Shown here one piece after another: positions 35,701 to 47,900 of a DNA stretch of 64,000 bases. The stretch is taken from NCBI GenBank assembly GCA_030770545.1, contig CM061098.1, positions 9,803,501-9,867,500 of the forward strand, read 5' to 3'. Position numbers and translations under genes: made by a program. The notes under the pieces are model-generated. The model had not been told where the DNA came from. It searched no databases and saw only the letters and a program-made list of their open reading frames with translations. Source of the DNA: Macropodus opercularis (lineage: Eukaryota; Chordata; Actinopteri; Anabantiformes; Osphronemidae). Positions within the stretch are counted from its first letter, which is position 1. Every line of letters begins with the position of its first letter.

Positions 35701-36810
35701 GCTCACTATTAAACATCTAGTACTGTACTGTATGTAGCTCTTCTGAATTCAACTGCATCAGACTAAGGGTGGGGGGTTCTTCTTGCTCTTAATCAATTTT
35801 ATCTTTAGAGATAAACCTTCTAGAAAGCAGAGTTTCAAGATGAACAACACCTAACATCACAGATCTTGTGGGAGACGATTCCTGCACATCAGCAATGTTT
35901 TACAACAGGATCCATGTTGGTTTTTAATAATAATTTCCACCTATTTAGCTTGTTGCTGACATTGTCATTAACCTTTTGACAGACCAAGGCAACCATGGAT
36001 GAAGTGCAGACCAAGGTGGACGCACTATGGACTCTGGCCGATGGTTTGGAACGTGTGCATAAGGGAACCACCATTGGAAGTCTGACAGGAGGCGTGATTG
36101 GAGCAGTGGGTGGGATTACATCCATAGTGGGTCTTGTTCTGGCTCCCTTCACTTTGGGAGCTTCTCTTATTGTCACTGGAGTTGGTGTTGGTGTAGGTGT
36201 AGCTGGTGGTGTCACTGCTGGTGCCTCAAATATCACAAAAATGGTCAACCAGTCGACTGATCGCAAAGCTGTTCGAAATATTGTAAGAGAGATTGAACAG
36301 AAGATTAATGCTGTTGTCACCTGGCTCCAAGAAATTAGCAACAGTTTAGAGACAATCAGAAGCAGATGCGAGACACCAGATCGCTCTGATTTGAACTCAC
36401 AAAATCTGGTCCGTCTTGGCTTGAGGGCTGGCAGGGGCCTTGGTGGCATTGCTGAACTGACTAGACTAGTTCAAGTGGTGAGCATTGGCAGAACTGCAGC
36501 ACAGGTCTCCAGAGTGGTACGTGTAGCAGAGGTTGCAACAGGGGTGCTTTCTGGTTTATTTGTAGCTGTAGACATGTTCTTTATAGCCATGGATGCTAAA
36601 GAGATCCACAACATTAGACAAGCAGAGGCAGCAAATGAGGGAACTAGGTGTAGGTTAGTGTCTGAGACTGATGCTGATGCCCCAGACAGCTCTCCAGTCA
36701 AATCTGAGATCATGAAATTTGCCCAAGCCGTCAGGGAAGCAGCAGAAAACCTACAGAAAGTTGTGGATGAACTCAAGGCCATCATAGAAAATATCCCTTC
36801 ACTAGAGTGA
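32783..36810 (+). CDS. NEK-like pseudokinase fused to apolipoprotein L domain (gene 2)
   Basis: Nine coding exons: 32783-32902, 33275-33362, 33507-33598, 34174-34257, 34380-34441, 34540-34632, 35037-35091, 35482-35670 and 35983-36810. All phases match and give 536 residues. The architecture is that of gene 1, with the same losses: no glycine-rich loop, HKH in place of HRD, a shortened catalytic-loop to DFG region, and EFG. K34 and E50 are kept and the C-lobe SDIWSVGC motif is intact. The N-terminus MGTQQT again fits an N-myristoylation signal. Kinase exons differ at many residues from gene 1 (for example EEVQTVVVATKE against EGIQSVAVATKG), while the last two exons are almost identical. Exon 3 is one codon shorter. 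No frameshift or stop, so both copies look functional. Confidence 0.88.
35983..36810 (+). CDS. ApoL-domain exon of gene 2
   Basis: Encodes 275 residues with the same ApoL layout as gene 1. The two exons are identical or nearly so at both ends but differ in a middle patch (about 36,217-36,388): SASNVVN becomes GASNITK, NFIKDIEQ becomes NIVREIEQ and SKCKTTPQDGD becomes SRCETPDRSD. The patch follows the membrane hairpin. The internal ATG at 35,995 has the same strong Kozak context. Confidence 0.9.
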   Translation, partial: TKATMDEVQTKVDALWTLADGLERVHKGTTIGSLTGGVIGAVGGITSIVGLVLAPFTLGASLIVTGVGVGVGVAGGVTAGASNITKMVNQSTDRKAVRNIVREIEQKINAVVTWLQEISNSLETIRSRCETPDRSDLNSQNLVRLGLRAGRGLGGIAELTRLVQVVSIGRTAAQVSRVVRVAEVATGVLSGLFVAVDMFFIAMDAKEIHNIRQAEAANEGTRCRLVSETDADAPDSSPVKSEIMKFAQAVREAAENLQKVVDELKAIIENIPSLE

Positions 36811-36836
36811 CAGTGACCTGGAATGGCAAGATATGG

Positions 36837-36842
36837 AATAAA
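36837..36842 (+). terminator. Polyadenylation signal, gene 2
   Basis: AATAAA 26 bp after the stop codon, conserved with gene 1. Homology between the two 3' flanks continues, with indels, to about 28,325 and 37,283, so longer 3' UTRs are also possible. Confidence 0.5.
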
Positions 36843-37284
36843 TGTAACTCAAAGGATAGGAAAAGCAATGAGGTGGAGATCAAACATGTAAACATTAGAC
36901 GTTAAATTAGACATTAAAGTGCATGAGACCCCTCCATTCATACTGCGCATGCTTTTAAGTGTTTTCTAACCCACCTCTAGGTTATGTGTCATGGCCATGA
37001 TCCTTGTTATTGGAGGTAAATACTGTAGTTTTGCTTTGATTCTCTATATTTGTTAATTTCACATCCATGTTTTTATTAAATACTAATTGTATATATAAAT
37101 ATGAATGTATGGTTGCAACTGTGCAGGATCTGTTTGTTTCTGGATTTCATGTCATTGTTATCATGACATGACGAAATGAAGAAAACATTTACAGTAAACT
37201 CTGATGGTAATTTTCATTGTGCTTTTCTTCAGTGCATACTGCAAAGCAACTGCATAAATGATCCAATTGATAACAACAGGTATA

Positions 37285-40200
37285 TTTCTGTTCTGATCGG
37301 AAGTATGAAAATCAAATAACCAACAAAAAAGTTGTGAAGTAATTCAAGGTATTTTATCAATATAGTTAAAAAACATAGAAGAGCTGTTGTCTGATTCATA
37401 CAGATCATGTGTTTTCTCACTGAGTTGGACTGAGTGTCACAGCTTGTATGTCTGACTTGTACTTGGAATTACAATAGTCTGCTGTTCATTGAGCTGAGTA
37501 TTCACATCAGACTTTCAAACATGTAGGGTATTGTGCTGAGTTTGTCAACTACTTCATACATGTCTGTTTCATTCAATTCCTAGACCTTTTCTACTGACTT
37601 GGTAACAGACTGATCAACAAAAAGAATATTAAGATGTTCATATGTAAAAGACATATTTAATCCACGTTTGAAGGTCATTCCCTTTTTTCTGACATTCACT
37701 TTTTGTAATGTTTTTATTGTGTTTGATTAACAGAAAAGTGAATTCTGGAAATTGAAAATAAGGAAATCTTAATTTATATGTTTCGTATTTAAGACTAGAC
37801 TGTCGTCCTCCTGCAGTGTGAGATAATGTCTGACCCAGTACAGTGTTTCATTAGTTTAGCAGATTGGGACACAAAAATCTGGGTTCAAATATACAGATTG
37901 GTGGTTATGTAATGACTGACAGGGGAGAACCTGAGAATATTTTTTTTATATTTTAAAAACTGATTTTCTATTATAAACATGGTTGATAGTATATTTTATT
38001 AGACAGGGACACCATTTGGGAGCTTAGCACATTAATTCAGGTGCTGTTATATTCTTGGGTACTTGTGTGTAATTACTTAACATATTCAAAATGTTATATG
38101 AAGCTGCCCATAAAACCCACTCACACCATAAATTTCCTTTTACATAACTCTGTGGCTGTCTTGGCTTTAACATAACTTGCATGAAGACCGTGTGTTTTTT
38201 TGTGGCCATCACAACCAATAACCAATCTTTCCTTTCTCCCAAATCGTTTAAACCAGACGTGTGCAATCAGATCCTCGATTGACAGTGAGAGGAACTTCAT
38301 TAGGAAAAGTGGCAGCTTGTTTTGACAGCTCCACAGTATGATGGCATTTAACACTGAAAGGGCAGTGAGTATGTGTACAGTAAACAGTGGAAACAATAAA
38401 CTTATTAATTAGACTCACATGGCCACGTAATAGTCCCTTGAGATTTGTTATGAACTACAGAAAAGAGGGTAATTAAAAATCTATTTGTACTAAACGTTTT
38501 TGCACTAAAAAAAGCTATGACAAATATATATAAATACAAACCCCAGTTTTAATAACTATGTTTAATATTGGACGTTAAGTAATAATAGTAATAGTACGTA
38601 TAGGTTTATGGGTTTGTTTATTGTATTAGTATTTGGCTCCACTGGCACAAGTAGCGCTGAAGCTGTACTCAACTTGACTCTTACTAAGTTTCATTTACTT
38701 GCAACTAAATAAAACATGTTTGTTGAAAGTCTCTTTGTTGGCATGTGTGAATCTGACCAGTTAACAGCACACGAATCAATCTTTTTACCGCTTCCAGTGA
38801 ATGCTGTCCAGTAAAGTCTTAGAGAGCCTTCATATCTGCAATATGAACACAATTTTTCCTATAATAACGCATTATAAACAATCCCTTTAAGTGTCTTATC
38901 TAAGCCTATCACTGCCATGATCTCACTTATAAGTCATGTCAATTTCACATCTCTCCATTATTACAAGATCACAATTGGTCTTATCGTTATATTAGCTGCA
39001 ATGTACGTTTAGAAATTAGCTAAATATATGTAGAAATGTAATTAGATCAGGCACAGACCTTTCACATTGTGTTTGGGACACAAATCTATTCTGTTCATCT
39101 GTTCTGTTCAGATTTATACTCAGTTTCCTTTTTGTCTTCTGAGCCTTTCTATATCCTTTAAAATGAGTAGTAGCGCATCACACAACGTCCATGTGTAGGT
39201 TATAATACAGTATATAAGGATGTTACTAGCCTACAGTAAATACTGATTCTAAAACATTTCTTATGATGTTAAACGAAGAGATGTGACCGATTAGTAAAGC
39301 TGAAAATGTGTGTACACCTTCTTTCACTTCCCTTAGACGTTCCACTTGGTAATCAATGAAATACATTTTCATCACTCACTATATGGAACCGCTTCCTTTT
39401 CCACAGGGTTGTAGGAACCCATCCCAGCTGTCATTTAGATTAGAGGCAGGGTTCACGCTGGACAAGCTGCCAGTCCATCAACGGGCCAAACCTAGACAAC
39501 CATTCGCTCTGACAATCACATCTACAAGTCTCCACCTAAGCTGACTGCATGTCTTTGGATGGTGGAAGGAACACGATGAACCCTGAGAGAACCCACACAG
39601 TCATGGTCCATTTTTATTTATAAAGTATATAATTTCCAGTAAGATTGTTTTGAAATTAATGTTCTGTTGTTCAACTTTGGGGCAAATTTTATGTAATGTA
39701 AACGCCAGCTTACTGACTCATCTTGATCCACTCGAACAGGAGAAAAGGGAGCAAATCCTTTTTCACACTGTTCCCATGGAAGTGTCAGAGGAGAAGCCAA
39801 AGAATAACCAGGACCTGTAGGGTCAGAAGGTCTTTTAGTTCTGTGAGCGATAGCCACACATCACCAAGACACTAACGAGTCCCTCTGGCCCAGACTAAAA
39901 TCACAAGTGATCTTACCAGGAAACTGTTCCTCAAAACATTTGCATGGATTATTTTTATCATCTCTGATCATCTACACACACACAGTCACGGTTTATACTC
40001 CAGAAACTATTAACTTGATAGTGCACCCATCAAATCAGACTTTCCGCCTCCTTTTAGCAATCATTCATCTCTCTCTTGCCCGTTTTTTCCTGAACAATTC
40101 TTTTACATTCTATGTCATGACTGCTTTTCCAAACCGTTTCCTCCCAATCTCTCTCTGGTGCTTTCATTCCAAGTTTATGCCTCACTCACATTCTCCTCTC

Positions 40201-43200
40201 TCTATTCTCCTGGTTGATGACTCTCACGTCCTGCCCTCATATTTCATTCTGACTCTGGTCTAACTTTCGTGTGCACTCTCCTTTTCTTCAGCCCACCTCT
40301 CCTCAACATACGCGACCACATTCAGCCTGTTAATACTGTTTATCTACTTCCCACCCCAAATAGCTTTCTTTCTTAACCTTCTTTGATAGTCTTTTTTCTA
40401 CACTCTTTTATCCATACTCCATTCAGTAACCAGTGTATGGGAACCGTATTAACCCAGAAAAGTATGTTAAGTGCAGGACAGTGTGCTGATCCTTTGTCAA
40501 CAAATTTCATTAACTAACATCAGCACTGGAAAATGATGAATTCAGATTAGAACGTGGAAAATGAATGTGCTAGAAAAGCTAAACGTGTGTGCACAGGCTT
40601 TTGTGCTTGTGCACATTGTCATACTTGCCACACTGCTCCAGAATCACATAACAGGCAAGAATTTACATAATCCATTTGAATTTTCATTCTTTCTTTTTGA
40701 AGGATTTTGTAATGGGATTTTTCCTACAGAATGTCTTAGCCACAGTTACACAGGAGAAAAGGGGCAATATTAAATTACCGCACCTTTTGAAGTAGTTCAA
40801 GCAGGGTGGGTTTTCCCACTATTTTGTCCTGATAGTGAACTTATCATTTTGGAGAAATTATTTTCCTTCTCCCTTAAAAGTAGACAAATTAAAACTGAGA
40901 TGACACATTTTACCTTTTCTTGTTTGACTAAAAGTTAAAACTTTAATACAGTTACTCCATAGCTGTTCACTTTCATATGCATGGTGTACACTGGTCCCTA
41001 GATGATCGCATATAAATATTTTCAATCCCTGATTAATTTCAGCTACAATAATGAGATGATTTTAATTTTAAAGGGAATTTCTGCTTAACACTGATAATTA
41101 TGTATTTCACAGTGGATAATACTGGTGACGAGTGGCCAAATGAGAAATTATTATCATTTTATAATTACACGTTGATAAAATTTTCACTTTTCCAAAACTA
41201 TTTCAGTAGAGCTCCAGAATAAAAAAAAAAAAGCAAGATTTACTAACTATGTGTTCACAACCCTGAACCCGAAACATATGAAGGCATACTGGAGGTGGGA
41301 GACGGTGAAAGTACGGCAAAGGCAGTGTTTCATAAGGATGAAAGGATACGGATGCAGTGCCTGCCCGGCAATAAATACTAGAAATAAACAGTCAGTCTTC
41401 AATAGCTGTATAACAGTAAACACTTGCACAGGAACATATTATTGAATGGATCGTAACCAATGTACTATTTAAATTGTCTAGGTGTTTGCTTGTTTGTTTG
41501 TTTGTTTGTTTAGAAATCCTTTGCACCCTCTCCTTCTTCGTCTGTAGCTCTGGCAGCTGCACAGAGCATTGACGGAGTGACTGTGTGCGTCTTATTGTTT
41601 GTCATGAAAAAAGGATTTCAGCAGATGGATGGAGAGATTCTTGAGGAGAAATACAATCAAAAAGAAAGCAGACAGAGAAAGAGTGGATTGTTATGGTGAG
41701 TGGTTTCCTCTCCTCCAGATGGAGATTAACAGTCTTGACTGTTCTGTGTGTGTGTGTGTGTGAGTGTGTGTGTGTGTGTGTGAGTGAGAATGTGTGTGCC
41801 CACCACTCATTTGTGTGGTATCTTTGATATGTGCTGGATTTGTCCCAATATAATTTGACTTTGTGCTTTGTGTGTGTGGACTTGTGTGGGAGGTGAAATG
41901 GAGGAGAGAGCAGAAATCTATTCCTGTGTTAACTACAAACAGAAGAAAAAACCTGTACACATACACCTTAATCTGACACTTGCAACAAAAAGCACACTTT
42001 TGCAGTACAGAAACAGAGGGATTATCTTGTTAGTTGCTGCATAACTGATTGTTTGTATACCACCACCTGTATGCAAGACATTTAAACAGATTCCCTCTGT
42101 GTGTGTTTTTGATAGAGTGACAAGAAGGAAATAAAAGCAACGGCGTATGTCCCACATTAATGTTCTATTCTCCTCTGCCTCCCTCTGAGATGATGAATGG
42201 TTCAGAGATGATGAACCAAATTTCCCTGTGGGGATTATGAACAATTTAAGTTGCTTATCTGAATTCATGTTATTTAATGTCTGCATCTTATGATGCATAA
42301 ATGTGGACATAATTTATTTAGCATGTTCTCAACAGAAGTATCTGATTAATATTCACACCGTTAAAATTAATTTAACCTTTTCTGCAAAAATATATATGCT
42401 GTTTCCTTTTTATGTCACGATTTTCTATTCACGGTCTCTTCATTCCATTTCATTACAAATCACAAATCCACAAGGAGATTCTAAACACCCAAATGTGGGT
42501 TTTTTTGCTGCTAACACATTTTTTGGTTCCAGAAGTTCAGCAGGCACATTAAAAGAAAAGCCAAACATGTGACAATTAGCTCTCTTCTTATCTAATTTTG
42601 AGAGTCTGAATGATTGAGTAAACGGAGAGTGACGCTGTGTTTTACCAACTTGGCTGCAGCATAATTAATTCATTCCCATCTTTGTTCAGTAGCAACTCTA
42701 ATTATGTGTTTGGTTTTCTGAGAGCTCGGCTGTGGGAGTAAAAGAAGTAGACGAGTGTGTGTGAAAGAAACAAGATCTATTTCAAGATCCTAGACTGTGT
42801 CAACAGCTTTACACTCTACACATTTCCTGTGTTGGTTCACTGTTTGCTTTGAGTTTCCCATTTGTGCCCAGTAAACCACCATGTTCTCCCTCTCTTTCTA
42901 GTTCCATTGTATGTAAAAGACACCCCTTGGCTCAGCTGTTTATGGCCATGTGTCCATGAACTTTACCATGTTACAGCTCTTAATCTATAACCCTTTTAGT
43001 TTTCTTTTTGGAATAAAAGATCATCTTAAATCACCAGAATCGTTCATTATGTTCTCTCAATTTTCAGAAACCCTTTTCCCCTGTCTTTGCCCTTCAGTAC
43101 TGCCTGTGTTTTGATGGCAAGTAGTAACCGCATACTGTCAATATACTTTATATAGCACACAGAGATGCTTCTTTAAGGGCAACACTGATGCTGTCAACAC

Positions 43201-44400
43201 ATTAAGTATTTCTGTCTCAGGTTTGCTGACAACACGCATTTTCTTACTGACTGTGTGGGGCTTCTTTGTCAATCAAACTTTACCTATCTTATCTTTCACT
43301 TTTCTTCATTCTATTCCAATTTATGTGCTGTCAACAATTTTCATATGCATCATTGCGCAGTCCAGCTTTCTGGGTCATCTGACCTTCAACTAGTTATTTT
43401 GACTTTCTTGTATTTAACTTCTCAGTGGCACAGATGAATGCAACAACAACCAACCAGCCTTTAAACAATGCCACGTCTGTGAGCTGATATATTATACTAT
43501 ACTGTATTATTATTATTATTATTATTATTATCACTATGGAGAGCCAAACCAGAATTTCTGGCACACTCTAGTGCAGCCACTTTATATCATGACTTTGTTG
43601 GTGTGTATAGACAAATAATGGGTTGGATGATTTAATCAAACCAGCAGGCTTACTGTTGTAATGTGTAATGATTTGCTTAAATAGACCTAGTTTATGACAT
43701 CTGGTACAAAAAAGTCGAGACAAATCTTTACACAGTCATCATCATTATTGTTTTCTTACTTCCAGTAGAAATCTCAGTTTACACTTGCCTGGCATCATCT
43801 AAAACGGTGTAATCTCACTGTTTAGCTAATATAAATGTCCGTAGCTGTGTTTAAGTAACTCGATTTCAGATGAGCCTTAGGCATTTGTGGGTTTAACATC
43901 ATTGCTCAACAGAAGAGGAGAGGGTATTAGAGAGTCGATGGGTCGCAGCGAGTCCATAAACATCTGGGAAAAACAGCAGGACTAATGGAACTGAAGTTTT
44001 TTTTGCAGAAGATATGGAAAACTAACCCACTGAAGAGATCAGTCTTCTGGTTACGGTCAAATGATACAGTTATGCTACTTTAACGCATGTGTAGGTTTTT
44101 TTCTTCACATCATTGTGATTAAACTGTTATTTTTATAGTTAACTTTAAAACTTAGGGACAGAAAGGTTTTATATGCAGGACATTATAGTAGGATGAACCT
44201 AGGTCTGTTTTTCAATTAGGTTACTTAACGTCTAAATAATTAATGTGTGTTCATGTATATTTTTGCCCCAGGTGGATGATACGTTCACACAGTAAACACG
44301 ATTTGACAAACCACGGGATGAATACTAATAAATTTGTATAACGCAGATTCAAATCATTTTTTTCATTCGCTGATGGCAGATGTATTCATAGAAGTAACTA
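37285..44400. other. Non-coding region without a supportable gene
   Basis: No recognisable exon. It holds a repeat fragment at 39,390-39,600, a (TTTG)n tract at 41,487-41,512, a (TG)n tract at 41,742-41,784 and an (ATT)n tract at 43,506-43,532. It may be intronic to the minus-strand gene whose candidate first exon lies at 44,422-44,566. Confidence 0.5.
39390..39600. repeat. Dispersed teleost repeat fragment
   Basis: The order 'cccatcccagct', 'gccagtccatcaacgg', 'tgactgcatgtctttggatg' and 'gagagaacccacacag' matches the same widespread fish repeat form as the fragment in intron 2 of gene 1. Non-coding. Confidence 0.55.
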
Positions 44401-44421
44401 AAGCTTATTGTTTGTACTTAC

Positions 44422-44566
44422 GGTTCGCAAGTCGGAGTAAACTTGGCCGAACTCGGTCCTTGACGCGTGTCCCAGTGTGCAGCTTTGAGCTAGCTAGCAA
44501 CAACCAGCAGCTAACGCTAAGCGGCGCTAGCAAAGATAAAATACAAAAAGGAAAATTAAATCTCAT
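44422..44566 (-). CDS. Candidate first coding exon, signal-anchor-like N-terminus
   Basis: On the minus strand the ATG at 44,566 (aacATGA, A at -3) opens 48 codons ending in a strong donor at 44,421-44,416 (gcgaacc|gtaagt), phase 1. The predicted start MRFNFPFCILSLLAPLSVSC followed by WLLLA is hydrophobic, then comes a basic stretch (RVKDRVRPSLLRL), the pattern of a signal peptide or type II signal anchor. The patch around it is richer in CpG than the surroundings. I do not recognise the protein and found no second exon. The hydrophobic frame could be chance. Confidence 0.4.
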
Positions 44567-44960
44567 GTTAGCTTCCTTTGCTGACGTTTTAGATCGTTCG
44601 TGCTTGCGTTGGTACCGCCACAACACGTGTTGCTTTTGAAAACGCAAATGGTCGGTAGGTAGTCGCAGGACTCCGCCTTCAGAGGTTCACGGTTTGTCCT
44701 CTGGCTACTGACGCTGTCAGAGCTAACGGAGCTAACGGGGCTAACAGGCTGATCGATATACGTGCCCGTGAGCTCATTTACACTTTATAACAGTTCACAC
44801 AGACGCTCTAACCAGGAAGATCCAATTTGATGCAACACCTGGTTCATTACCCGCATCCCGAGGCCTCTTCCTCCCAGGCCACAGCATCTACTGCTGAACG
44901 AAGCAGTGACTCCACTCACCGTAGCCGGAGACGCCAGATGTTCCTTCAGTTTTGATAGAG
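44567..44960 (-). promoter_or_regulatory. Promoter-like CpG-richer patch
   Basis: CpG frequency rises here, with a threefold 'gagctaacgg' type repeat near 44,720-44,748. A second minus-strand donor (ctacg|gtgagt) lies at 44,919-44,914, suggesting an alternative non-coding first exon. The patch would serve the minus-strand candidate exon and lies 8 kb from the spock1 promoter in divergent orientation. Confidence 0.4.
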
Positions 44961-47900
44961 GCTCACGCTTTTACTCAAACTGCGTCGCTGTGATTTTCAC
45001 AAAAAAAATAATAATAACGCAAAGGCAGGAATGCTGGTGTATTGGTAGTCTATTATGAATTTCTAGTTTCTGCTAAAAGTATTCATCACAAGTGCCAGAG
45101 TTGGTGATATCCTTGGGAAATGTTGAACACTTACAGTTCACATAGTTTTCGTGAGAAATAATGAGACAATTAAATTTCTCTGTTCGCTTTACAAGCCAAC
45201 AGGGTTTTCTGTTCTCTCCTCAAAACTCTTTTTGCATCTTCTTCCAAAAACAGTGGGTTACCAGGGCAACAGCTGCATGAATACTTAATTCTTTCCAAAG
45301 GCTTAACAACAGCAACACTTCTAAACATCAGATTTCAGCCTACGTGTGACTGCAGCAGTCTTTGATAGATTTACTGATGATACAAACAACATTCTAATTG
45401 CAAGTTTCAACAATTAAACTCTGCTTTGCCATATAATGTAATAGTTTCATTGGATGATTACATGACATTTGTGGCAAGTCCACAAAGTGTTTCTGTGTCA
45501 CCTCGAGGTCCCAACTGCCTGTGTTTTCTTTGTTCTCTTTTAGGCTTTTTTAAAATTCTTTGTTTTTCATTATTCTAAATTAATTTGGTTAAATATGGTC
45601 CATCGCCACACACACAGGCCTAAAGATTTACAGTGGCAGCTTTGTGCTCAGACCAGCACTAACATTAGAATAGAGTGTGAAAAGTACATCGTACTTAAAG
45701 CTGACTTACCCTGAGTCTGACTATATTCACACTGGCTTATTTATTCCCACTCAGTAGATGGACTTTGTGTGGTTTACCATGTATTCACTGACGGCCTTGA
45801 CTGTCTCAGAAACTCCACCGTCAAACCTGTCACGGGTTTAAAAACATTGCATTCTGTTCTCCGCTTACTGTGTCTCGATGGTATTTTTTTGAAGGAGAGT
45901 TCATTTAAATGCTTCCAAAGGGTCGGTGAGTTTGAACGAACCTTCTAGACTCGTGCAACACTATCACAGGATGCAGCCTGGCCAGACTCAACCTAAGAGC
46001 CAGACATGGCAGCAGCAGCCTCCCAGACAGAAGTTTGCCCTTTTTTGTCCTTCGTGCTGCTTAATTTTATTACCCACTCACTCACCCACTGTATAAACAT
46101 TATTTTATTTGAGTTACACAAACCCTTCCTCTGTAGGCTACAGTAGCATCTATGAAGAGCCATTGAACGATAATTGGAAATGATGACCTTCCAGTTACAG
46201 TCTCCCTTCGTCTGCCTTACTCATCCTGACAGTTTGTGTTGTAATGTCGTTTTTATTTAAACAGTCTTAGTTATAGCCTGTTTTATTACAGCTTGATCTC
46301 TGAATCCACCATTATGTTCTATGATAGCATCTTCCTCTAAAAGGGTAATGTACCTACGTTTTATTTGAGCTGTAACCAGTGGGATGTGCTGACTTTTGTC
46401 AGCTTCACCTGTTGCAACACATTTCTTTGTTGTGTGCCTGTGTCAGCAAAAGGCAGAATGGTTGCGTGTGTTTCATTTTATTTCACAGAAACCGCTTCAA
46501 GACGTCTCCTACAGGGAACATGGACAGTGAGCAGTTTAGAAATTGGTTGGTCGTGCAATTTAATAATTGGAGGGACGGACAATTAGCCAGTTCACGGTGC
46601 TGCTTATATGCTGGTTGTGGCCCTTTTGTTTCTCACTGTGGTTCTAACTAACAGGTTATAATATCTCTCATAATGAATGCCCTGTTCCCATGAGAACCAT
46701 GTGCTGCCTAATTTAAAAATGTTACATTCTTTTATTTCTATACTGACGGCAGCAGCATAATTCAAGTTCAGCTCAATCCATTTAACCTCTCCACTGCCCT
46801 TGGAGAGGCTTCGGTGCTGTTTGTGTGTCTGACATCTAATGTATAAACCTGTCTGACCCTGCTGAGGAGCTCAGAGGGAGACCGTTAACAGGCTGTGTCT
46901 TTCTGCATTGTGTCCTATTTGTGTGCCTCTCAGTGGATGGATGTTTTCTACTTTCAGTTTTCTGAATCACTGCCCAACAAAAGGACCTCTGGCACAGGCA
47001 GCCATGTCGTGCCTGTCCCAAACAATTTGGGTAATAACAAGAGAAACAGATAAGAGGGGGGCTCTGAGATTCATCCTGAGCCATGAGAGTTGAGCTGAAG
47101 CGATTGGGGCAGTAAGAGTATTATAAAGTCAGTGGATGAAAAACTTCTGGAAACGAACTAGAGAGGTACTTCTGCATTTTAAAGTTGTAGGGGAAATAAA
47201 GTCTGAGATGAAAAAAGAGCCGTAGTAGTTTAGTTTTGGTTTTGTGGCAGCAGGAAAATATGAAAAACAACAAGAGAGCAAAATAAGATGAAGGAGTTGA
47301 AAAAAGACCAAAGGGAGATGACACACTGGATGTAGTGCATGCAGAAGAACGGTGTTAGGGATAGAAGAAAGTCAAACTTAAAAGAACACGTGCAGTGTAT
47401 TAATTGTTGTCTGCTGTCAAATGTGTGTCTGCAACCACTAAGCTGCTATTTATTCTACCCTCTAGTTGAATATTCTTCTCAGTATGACTACACCACAGTC
47501 TAATCATCAAAGACGCCTTAAAGGAACAAATCTCGTCAACTATTATTCTTGCTATATCAGTTTCAATGGGCTGAAATGTAAGTGTACGATGTGCTGTACG
47601 TGCCACAATAACCTACACAGTAATGACGAGCTTCTGGAATACGGGCTTTGGCATTTTAATTTGCATTGTAATTGTATTTAATATATCATACATCAAGCTG
47701 CAGCTGAATACTTAAACTTACTCCAGCAATGTGCCAGCTGAATGTTAAACTTTCTTTTTACATTTTCGATCAGGCTTGCCAATAATTTGTCTTTTAGATG
47801 GACTGAAGAGAAAACCTGTGGAGATAGAATGACAGGCAGATGGAGAGAAAAGTGCTTTAAATGGTCAGTCAGCCTGTCAGTGTTTGATGTTTGAAGGAAT

